12,872 nt of DNA from Actinomycetota bacterium (GTDB lineage: Bacteria; Actinomycetota; Thermoleophilia; RBG-16-64-13), in contig PMIZ01000132.1 of NCBI GenBank assembly GCA_003157225.1, forward strand, positions 667 to 13,538. Direction: 5' to 3'. Below, piece after piece: positions 6,701-12,242 of the stretch (position 1 is its first letter; each line of letters opens with the position of its first letter). The translations under genes were made by a program, and so were the position numbers. Below the pieces are notes generated by a model that was not told the origin of the DNA, ran no database searches, and saw only the letters and a program-made list of their open reading frames with translations.

Positions 6701-7920
6701 CCTGTGCCCCGGCTCGTCTCCACTTTGCGGGTCTCGTGCGTCAGCTCGTTGTAGCTCTCATCGTAGTACTGCACGTCGACAGAGACTTCCGACTCGACGG
6801 GATCACCGCCCGGAGTGGAGGTGACGACCATCACGCTAAAGGGCAGCTTGGGCTTGAAGGCGGAGCTTTCCGGGATGAGCTTGATGTTGAGCGGCGAGTC
6901 GGCCACCGTGACCAACTCGGTGTCGGTCTGTTCGTAGCCTGTGGACTTCTCGACCACGGTGATATCCAACCGGACATTCCCCTCGCCGCCCGCTTCGGGG
7001 ACACCAGCGACATAGCCGGCGGGCTGGATCTTGAAGTCGCCCTGGCCGTCGATGGTCCCGCTGTAGGTGGCGTATTCCTCCCATTCGCCCACGTAGCGGG
7101 AAGCGATGACCTTGAGTTCACCCTTGACGGACTTGCCATAGCTGTAGGTAGCCGAAACGTGCCCGGTGATGCTCTCGTCCACGAGGAACCAGCTCTTGCC
7201 GAGGTCAGCCTTCACCTCGTACTTGGGAAGCACGTACTCTTCTACTTGTACGTCCAGTTCGGTCGAGGCGTCACCGGCATACACCGTCAGCTTCCAGACC
7301 CCGAGATTGGGTTCGGTGGAGAGCGGCAGTTGCGCGGTGACCGTGCCGTACTGGTCGGTGGTCAAGACCTGCTTGGAGATCTTGACGCCCTTGGCGTCCT
7401 GCACCTCGACGGTAGCTTGGGTCTGCACGGGCTTCAGCTCAGAGTTGAGAGCGACCAGGCGGATCTGGATGGTCTGCCCCGGCTTGTAGATGGGCTTGTC
7501 GGTCTGCAGAAAGAGCAGGGTGCCAGCCTGTATCCGCACCGGTGTCACTTTGGAGAAGCCACTGCCCTGCACCTTCACCTGATAGTCCCCAGGCGCCACG
7601 GTCGGGAGCCTGAAGGCCACCGTACCCGTGCCGTTGATGTCGCCCGTGCCGCTGGCTATGGTCTTGGTCTTGCTCTTGTCGAGCACCGCGACCGTCACCT
7701 GGCTTCGGGCAGGCTTGGTGCCGTTGGTGAGCGTGAACGAGAACGAGGCCGTCTCGCCCGCCCGGAGAACGCTTGGCACCAGCGCTACGTAGCCGTCGAC
7801 CTTGGAGTAGATCTTCGCGCTGCTGGTCGTCTGAGCAAGGACGCTGGCGCCACATCCCGCGACGAGTGACGCCAGCAGCCCCACGAGAACGAGTAGGACT
7901 AGAATTCGCAACCGAGCCAC
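3721..7920 (-). CDS. Alpha-2-macroglobulin lipoprotein, animal-type, with CGEQ thioester
   Basis: A 1399-residue secreted protein of the alpha-2-macroglobulin/complement family; these trap proteases after bait cleavage or bond covalently to targets through an internal Cys-Gln thioester. The start is the GTG at 7920-7918 with GGAGGT 5 nt upstream; an in-frame GTG at 7965 lacks such a site. A lipoprotein signal (hydrophobic 4-22, lipobox VAGC, lipidated Cys23) puts it on the outer face of a membrane. Domains: macroglobulin repeats from about 45, with QTDKPIYKPGQTIQIRLVAL (about 139) and VEEYVLPKYEV (about 228). A low-complexity Ala/Thr/Gly bait-like segment (about 651-685) is followed by QYFPETWIWDE (692-702) and VFQPFFLQADLPYSAIRGE. 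The thioester MPFGCGEQNM has Cys911 and Gln914, then an alpha-toroid to about 1180 including TTQDTVVALQAL. A C-terminal receptor-binding-like domain spans about 1268-1399. His1025 in FICHQDMMGG aligns with the C3 catalytic His. It lies 58 nt downstream of the solute-binding lipoprotein gene and probably shares its transcript. Confidence 0.96.
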   Translation of the reverse strand: MARLRILVLLVLVGLLASLVAGCGASVLAQTTSSAKIYSKVDGYVALVPSVLRAGETASFSFTLTNGTKPARSQVTVAVLDKSKTKTIASGTGDINGTGTVAFRLPTVAPGDYQVKVQGSGFSKVTPVRIQAGTLLFLQTDKPIYKPGQTIQIRLVALNSELKPVQTQATVEVQDAKGVKISKQVLTTDQYGTVTAQLPLSTEPNLGVWKLTVYAGDASTELDVQVEEYVLPKYEVKADLGKSWFLVDESITGHVSATYSYGKSVKGELKVIASRYVGEWEEYATYSGTIDGQGDFKIQPAGYVAGVPEAGGEGNVRLDITVVEKSTGYEQTDTELVTVADSPLNIKLIPESSAFKPKLPFSVMVVTSTPGGDPVESEVSVDVQYYDESYNELTHETRKVETSRGTGLLQLTPPSKAMRMSIQANVGDSYANAELGASYSPSGSFIHVQQKGTLALSVGGTANFHVTSTNGTGTFYYEVVARGRVVFTSSSGQDISFKVTPDMAPSARLLVYQILATSEVAADSLPFDVAGDYPQKVSASFSTKQAQPGDKVQLDVQTEGQAKVGLVAVDHSVFILAENRLNLDQVFAELERLYMQPQAELHDIEQLGGTIVIPGAADTFKDAGLIVLSNKTIPQGKQLESPMRFADEAKMGAAAPANAPTTTAAAATTTTVAGGPGHQGSGNLAEVQRVRQYFPETWIWDETLTDDAGKAQLSYDVPDSITTWDLRAVALSPTKGLGIAEASLVVFQPFFLQADLPYSAIRGEELPLKVAVYNYLDTPQQIQVEIENASWFDLLDGATTTITVAGGDVGSAQFRIRPKTIGTQLVKVSARSSQAADAVIKSMIVEPEGVGRETVENVVVPAGQSRTLNLLLPDLLKIVPDSQHAFVAVSGSLLAQTIQGLDQLLQMPFGCGEQNMILFAPDAFILKYLQGTRQLKPEIQAKAEMLLVTGYQRELTYRHTDGSFSAFGEQDESGSLWLTAFVLKTFAQAKKLTFIDESVLSDAASWITSHQKADGSFESVGFICHQDMMGGVQGKDTLTAYVAISLLEAGYTDAAGKAIHYLEGRLKDIAEPYGLALTTYALELAKSGKAETALTALMGLAVEDQNGLHWEGGVIQPLDGSKGVAPLGGPRHAGDLLPIDNLPGLDIEATAYATLALMAGGDRVNAAQAAKWLVGQRNSQGGFGTTQDTVVALQALTEFATLGASDTNLTLTVTAGGATQTVNITPENYDVTQMIEIPAGLPVTLTAKGTGEAVAQGVLRYNLPAAEQAKSVFDIKVAYDTGQVAVNDQVAINVKVTYNPPEPVKAGMVVLDVSVPTGFAAIDDSLARLLKQPGIKRYDVAGRKVIVYIEDMNPGDTVNFSFKAVALYPVRGKGAASTAYSYYTPDWRGETLSAALNAQ

Positions 7921-7978
7921 GACCCACCTCCCCAGTGTTGGATACGGGCTCAGACGAGGCGACACGGGAATCAGTTTC

Positions 7979-8770
7979 CTACTGCCTCACCAGCGCCGCG
8001 ATGCCGCCCTCATAGTAGGGCTCGGAGAAGAGCACGGTCTTGGCTCGTTCCTTGGTGATGGTGATGCAGGCGCCTACCATGTCCACGTGGCCGGAGGCCA
8101 CGGCCTGTATGAGTTGGCCGAAGTCCATGTTCACCACCTGGATCTGCATGCCCAGCTTCTGCGCGACGTATGTCGCCAGGTCGACGTCAAACCCCACGAT
8201 CCTCCCGTTCGCATCCAGGAACGAGAACGGCTCGGTGATCGCCGCGGTGCCGAACTTCAGCGTGCCGTTGGTGGCCGGCAACTGCAGCGGCTCGGTCTCC
8301 ACCGGGGCGCCCTTGTCGGGAAGCCAGTTCTTGAGCAGCTTGTCGTACGTCCCATCCGCCCTGAGCGCCGCCACCACTTGGTCGATTGTGGTCTTCAGCC
8401 GCGTGTTGTCGAGGGCCACTGCGAATCCGTAGTCATCCACGGTGATGAGCTCAGGCAACACGACGAGTCCCTGATTCTTGGCCGCGATGTTCTTCAAGAT
8501 GGGCTGATCGTAGGCGGCCGCGGTGGCCTCCCCTTGCTTCACCGCGAGACAAGCATCCAACGCCGACGCGTAGTATTTGAACTTGGCTTTGGGTAGTCTC
8601 GAAAGCACGAGTTGATCGGCTGCCGTCCCGCTTGGCACGGCGAAGACCTTCCCCTCAAGCTGGTCGATGCTCGTTATCGCCTTGTCTGAACAACCACCTG
8701 CTCCCAGAAGCACCGCCAGTGCCAGCATCACGGACCATATGATTGACCTTCGGACTGACCCTCCGAGCAT
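7979..8770 (-). CDS. Family-3 solute-binding lipoprotein with lobes in swapped order
   Basis: A 263-residue exported protein related to amino-acid ABC transporter binding proteins (SBP_bac_3). The ATG at 8770 has AGGAGG 6 nt upstream; an in-frame ATG at 8839 has no such site. Signal peptide: RRS then hydrophobic 10-25, with Cys27 in GAGGC as likely lipidation site (the lipobox is weak). The order is unusual. Residues about 31-151 (ITSIDQLEGKVFAVPSGTAA to ADGTYDKLLKNWLP) are what normally forms the second lobe and closing helix. After a Pro/Glu linker (152-167), residues 168-263 carry the normally N-terminal half, including TLKFGTAAITEPFSFLD, the family signature GFDVDLATYVAQKL starting at G193, and VDMVGACITITKERAKTVLF. 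The protein ends at PYYEGGIAALVRQ, just where a normal protein would continue into the second lobe. No permease or ATPase gene is near. It heads the unit with the macroglobulin gene and may act as a sensor or stand-alone binder. Confidence 0.9.
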   Translation of the reverse strand: MLGGSVRRSIIWSVMLALAVLLGAGGCSDKAITSIDQLEGKVFAVPSGTAADQLVLSRLPKAKFKYYASALDACLAVKQGEATAAAYDQPILKNIAAKNQGLVVLPELITVDDYGFAVALDNTRLKTTIDQVVAALRADGTYDKLLKNWLPDKGAPVETEPLQLPATNGTLKFGTAAITEPFSFLDANGRIVGFDVDLATYVAQKLGMQIQVVNMDFGQLIQAVASGHVDMVGACITITKERAKTVLFSEPYYEGGIAALVRQ

Positions 8771-8936
8771 CGTCGGCCTCCTGTCTTGCTGTTTCAACTG
8801 GAAGTATCGGCCACCCGAAAACCGAGGATTAGCGAGCAAGGTGACTGGGGGTGTGGCCGGGAGCCCTCCGCCTTTCCGGCGACAGGGTGTGACTCCCGAT
8901 AGAGGCTCCGTTCGCCCCCCGGGGTTAGCTGGAATA

Positions 8937-10649
8937 ATGTGGTCTATGGATTCACCTCAGCCGGCGCCTAGTGAGAGCGGCCCCTCGATCTGGCCGGACG
9001 ATCGTCCGCGCCTAGCCGGCCGTCTGCTGAAGCTCGCCCGGCACGATTGGCCGGTGTGGCTTGTGGCTTTCACGGTGTTCGCCAACGGTTCGCTCGACGT
9101 GATCGCCGCCCTGCTTGCGAACCACCCCAAGATGCACAGAGTCGGTGTCGCCCTGCCCTTCGGCATCTCGACCTGGAACCGCAGCGCGACCATCGTGCTG
9201 GGTTTCACGCTCGTGTTCTTCTCCTTCCACCTGTTCCGCCGGCGCAAGCTCGCCTGGTGGCTGGGCGTGTCGACGCTGATGCTGGTCGCGGGCTTGCACG
9301 TCTTCTGGTCGCGGCACCCCTACCTCTCCTCCAGCGCGCTCGTGGTGATCATCTTGCTGCTTCTCACCCGCCACAGGTTCACAGTGAGATTCGAGCCTCG
9401 CGGCAGCCTTCGCGGACTCTGGCTGATGGCGATCACCCTCGCGATAGCCCTCATCTGGGGAACCGTCGCCTTCTATCTGCTCGATAGTCGCGATTTCGGC
9501 AGGGAGTTCGGGTTCGGTGAAGCGATGCTCCGCACCTTGCGCCAGTTCGTACTTGTCGGCAACGCCGATCTCCTCCCGCGCTCGCGCAGCGCCCACGCGT
9601 TCCTGATCGTGCTCAGCGTACTGGGTGTGACGGCCGAGGCGCTGGCCCTCACCAGCCTCTTTCGTCCAATCGTCTACAGGACTACCACTCTGCCTCGCGA
9701 GCGGCGCCGCGCCAGGGGCCTTGTTTTGGAGCACGGACGGTCTCCCTATGACTACTTCAAGGCATGGCCCGACAAGTCCCTGTTCTTTCCCACTTCCGGC
9801 TCCTTCGTCGGATACAGGGTGCATCACGGAGTCGCCGTCTCGCTCGGCGACCCGGTGACGCCGCCGGGAGAGTTGGAGGAATCGGTCAAGGGCTTCATAC
9901 GTTTCGCCCGCGACAACGGTTGGGCGGCAGCCTTTCTCATGCCCGAGGACTTGCCGGTCTACCGTCAGTTGAATCTCTGGTTCATCAAGATCGGAGAGGA
10001 AGCCAGCGTGAACCTCGAGCACTTCCTGGGCGTCACCGCCAAGAACAAATACTTCCGCTACATCCGCCGGGCGATGGAACAACGAGGGGTGACCTTCACC
10101 CGAAGTATCCCGCCCCATCCGCATGCTCTCATCGACGAGCTCGAGAAGTTGTCCACCGAGTGGATCGGACAGACGCGTTATCGTGAATTCGGGTTCGTCC
10201 AGGGAACCTTCAGCCGCGAATACCTAGCCGAGACCATCCTGGACGTGCTTCGTGACCAAGAGGGGAACGCCATCGCCTACATCAACGAGACGCCTTCTTT
10301 TCGCCCGGGCGAAAGAAACTTCGACATGATGCGCCGGCTCCCGGGGTCGCATTGGGCGACCATGGACTATCTCTTTCTGCGGACCATGGAGGCGCTTCAC
10401 GGCGAGGGGTACAGAAGCCTGAACCTCGGCCTGGCTCCCTTCAGGGGAGTGGGCTCGGACCCGGGCGCCACCTTACTCGAGCGCACCATGCGGAGGGTCA
10501 CAGCGTACACGCAGCGTCTTGCTCGTACCCAAGGTCTCTCGGAGTACAAGAAGAAGTTCGAGCCGGAATGGGAGAGCCGCTACGTCATCTACGAAGGGGG
10601 CCCGCTGTTCCTTCCCCAGGTCGCCCTAGCCCTAACTACGATAGCCTAG
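8937..10649 (+). CDS. MprF-type aminoacyl-phosphatidylglycerol synthase (DUF2156 domain) with N-terminal membrane region
   Basis: About 570 residues. The C-terminal DUF2156/MprF domain transfers an amino acid from aminoacyl-tRNA to phosphatidylglycerol, lowering surface negative charge and giving resistance to cationic peptides. Counting from the ATG at 8946, membrane helices lie near 36-57, 80-97, 103-121, 128-141, 157-178 and 217-239. The tandem-GNAT-like domain runs from about 265 to the end: SLFFPTSGSFVGYRVHHGVA, VSLGDPV, FIKIGEEASVNLEHF, KYFRYIRRAMEQRGVTF, RNFDMMRRLPGSHWATMDYL, LNLGLAPFRGVG, YKKKFEPEWESRYVIY. These are typical MprF landmarks (GDPV, GEEA, D-x-MR, MD-x-LF, LGLAPF). Start is uncertain: ATG 8937 has a weak CTGGA site, and ATG 8946 (3 residues shorter) could be leaderless. 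The transferred amino acid cannot be told from sequence. Its stop is 2 nt before the flippase-like gene, so the two are surely coupled. Confidence 0.88.
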   Translation: MWSMDSPQPAPSESGPSIWPDDRPRLAGRLLKLARHDWPVWLVAFTVFANGSLDVIAALLANHPKMHRVGVALPFGISTWNRSATIVLGFTLVFFSFHLFRRRKLAWWLGVSTLMLVAGLHVFWSRHPYLSSSALVVIILLLLTRHRFTVRFEPRGSLRGLWLMAITLAIALIWGTVAFYLLDSRDFGREFGFGEAMLRTLRQFVLVGNADLLPRSRSAHAFLIVLSVLGVTAEALALTSLFRPIVYRTTTLPRERRRARGLVLEHGRSPYDYFKAWPDKSLFFPTSGSFVGYRVHHGVAVSLGDPVTPPGELEESVKGFIRFARDNGWAAAFLMPEDLPVYRQLNLWFIKIGEEASVNLEHFLGVTAKNKYFRYIRRAMEQRGVTFTRSIPPHPHALIDELEKLSTEWIGQTRYREFGFVQGTFSREYLAETILDVLRDQEGNAIAYINETPSFRPGERNFDMMRRLPGSHWATMDYLFLRTMEALHGEGYRSLNLGLAPFRGVGSDPGATLLERTMRRVTAYTQRLARTQGLSEYKKKFEPEWESRYVIYEGGPLFLPQVALALTTIA

Positions 10650-10651
10650 GG

Positions 10652-11716
10652 ATGGTGGACGCTTCGCGCAAACACCGGCGGGCGAGAGCGTGGCGACAGG
10701 TTGCGCTTCTCGTGCTCTTTGTGGGCATCACGGTCTCGGTCGCGTTCGAATTCACCAGCCCACGGGAGTTCGCCACGGCTATGGCGTCGGCCTCCTGGCT
10801 GTGGATAATCGTGTCGGCGCTGCTCTTCGCTGCCTCCTTCTACGTTTGGGCCCTGCTCTTTCGGGTGAGCTTCGCAGCCGCCCAAGTGAGGTCGCGGACA
10901 TCCCAGCTGGTGGGGCCGATCATGGTCTCCATCTTCCTCAACACGGCCGCTCCGGTGGGAGAGGCCATCTTCGTGGATCACGCCATCGAGCACGGGGAAT
11001 CGGGCGCGAAAGCCGCGGCCGGCACCATCCTCAGTCTAGCCGTCGACCTAGCCACCACGATTCCCTTCATCGCTATCGGGCTGGTCTTCCTGGGGTCGTC
11101 GGGCAAGCTGCCCGTGTACTACGAGGTGGTGAGCGCCCTCTTCGTGTTCGTGGTGGCTCTCATGCTCGGCACGCTGTGGCTGGCCAAAGCGAAGCGCACC
11201 TGGCTTGAGGCCGCGTTGCGATGGGCGGAGCGCTTTGTCAACTGGGCCAGACGGCTCCTCAGGCGTCCGGAAAAGGCCCCCGGCGACTGGGCCGCCCGCA
11301 GCGCCGCCCAGTTCGGCGAAGCGGCTGAGTCGATGGCCGGGAGTCCGGGCCTGTTGGCCCTGGCGATCGGCGTCGGGCTGCTCTTTCATGCCGTCAACGC
11401 CGCCGGGCTCTACACCCTATGCCTGGCCTTTGGGCAACACGTCGCCCTCGGAACCGTCACGGCCGCCTTCAGCATGAGTGTGGTGCTCTACGTGGTAGCG
11501 GTGACACCCCAAGGAGCAGGACCCACCGAGAGTGTGATGGCCTTGCTCTTCACCAACATGGGGGTCGGTTCCGCCACCGCTGTTGTCATCGCCATCACCT
11601 ACCGCATCTTCAACGTTTGGATACCGATACTAGCCGGATATCTGATAGCAAGACGCATGCGCATCTTCGGAGGCCGGGCCAGCGCCTCAAAAGACACAGC
11701 GGGCGAGCGACTGTGA
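10652..11716 (+). CDS. Lysylphosphatidylglycerol synthase TM-region protein (flippase-like, UPF0104/AglD family)
   Basis: A 354-residue polytopic membrane protein of the LPG_synthase_TM family (PF03706 type), the part that in full-length MprF moves aminoacylated lipid to the outer leaflet. Hydrophobic helices lie near 16-33, 47-72, 86-100, 121-148, 156-178, 232-258, 265-285, 293-314 and 320-333. Family landmarks are FLNTAAPVGEA (95-105), VTPQGAGPTESVMALLF (284-300) and TYRIFNVWIPILAGYLIARR (316-335), matching the usual N-x-x-x-P-x-G, P-x-G-x-G-x-x-E and R-x-x-x-x-W-x-P motifs. The ATG at 10652 is 2 nt after the upstream stop; GTG 10655 is an alternative. The AGGG overlapping the upstream stop is too close for normal spacing, so translation probably depends on coupling. 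With the upstream synthase it forms a split MprF whose gene order is the reverse of the domain order in fused MprF. Confidence 0.88.
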   Translation: MVDASRKHRRARAWRQVALLVLFVGITVSVAFEFTSPREFATAMASASWLWIIVSALLFAASFYVWALLFRVSFAAAQVRSRTSQLVGPIMVSIFLNTAAPVGEAIFVDHAIEHGESGAKAAAGTILSLAVDLATTIPFIAIGLVFLGSSGKLPVYYEVVSALFVFVVALMLGTLWLAKAKRTWLEAALRWAERFVNWARRLLRRPEKAPGDWAARSAAQFGEAAESMAGSPGLLALAIGVGLLFHAVNAAGLYTLCLAFGQHVALGTVTAAFSMSVVLYVVAVTPQGAGPTESVMALLFTNMGVGSATAVVIAITYRIFNVWIPILAGYLIARRMRIFGGRASASKDTAGERL

Positions 11717-11742
11717 CCATCACCTACTGAGGCCAGACTGTC

Positions 11743-12219
11743 ATGACAGAAGAACGACGAAGACAGCGCGAACACCGCCCTATCTCCCCGCTGCCACGCG
11801 GGCTGGCTGTCCTCTTTTTGGCCATCTGCCTGGGACTCATCCCCCAGGTCATCAGTCTGAGCTCCTCGCTCACCCAGACTGCGATAGCCAACCACTGGCG
11901 CGCTGTCTGGGTGGGCCTCGACATCTCCGAGGCGCTGGTATTCCTGCTGACCGCTTGGTTCATCTACTTCAGGTCGGCGTTCGCGGCGATCACCGCCTCG
12001 GTGGCGGCCACCCTGCTGTGGCTGGACGCCTGGTTCGACGTGCTGACCAGTTTCCGCAAAGGCAGCCTGGCCACGGCCACGAACCTGGCGGTGTTCGTCG
12101 AAATCCCTCTCGGCTTCTTCTGCTTCTTCGTGGCGTTTCGGACCCTCGGGTTGCTCCGGAAGCCCAGCAGCGAATGTGACCCCGAGATGGGCGCGGACGA
12201 TCCGCGTCTACGGGACTAG
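11743..12219 (+). CDS. Four-helix membrane protein, unknown function (actinobacterial-type)
   Basis: A 158-residue membrane protein with a basic N-terminus (RRRQREHR) and helices at about 19-40, 54-76, 78-100 and 113-135, ending in a hydrophilic, acidic tail. Conserved-looking polar residues inside the membrane part are HWRAVWVGLDISEAL (51-65) and LLWLDAWFDVLTSF (91-104). From memory these resemble an uncharacterised actinobacterial membrane family with WVGLD and DAWFDV signatures, but no function is known to me. The ATG at 11743 lies 26 nt after the flippase-like gene, with a GAGG about 11 nt upstream, so it is probably the last gene of the mprF-like unit. The shared orientation hints at a role in the envelope, nothing more. 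Confidence 0.78.
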   Translation: MTEERRRQREHRPISPLPRGLAVLFLAICLGLIPQVISLSSSLTQTAIANHWRAVWVGLDISEALVFLLTAWFIYFRSAFAAITASVAATLLWLDAWFDVLTSFRKGSLATATNLAVFVEIPLGFFCFFVAFRTLGLLRKPSSECDPEMGADDPRLRD

Positions 12220-12242
12220 CAGCCTCGTGACGGCTCGAGAAG

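Noticed and set aside
6736..7869. Long plus-strand open frame (377 codons) opposite the macroglobulin gene
   Set aside because: It is antisense to well-supported macroglobulin domains; its translation is His/Gly/Leu-rich without family landmarks, as expected for a shadow frame in GC-rich DNA.
8667..8936. N-terminal extension of the MprF-like gene by 90 codons
   Set aside because: It would overlap the start and signal peptide of the divergent solute-binding gene and reads as non-family, low-plausibility sequence; the later ATGs begin just before the cytosolic lead and first helix.
9012..10124. Minus-strand open frame (370 codons) opposite the MprF-like gene
   Set aside because: Shadow of a clear DUF2156 protein; composition rich in Glu/Gln/His/Arg with no recognisable motif.
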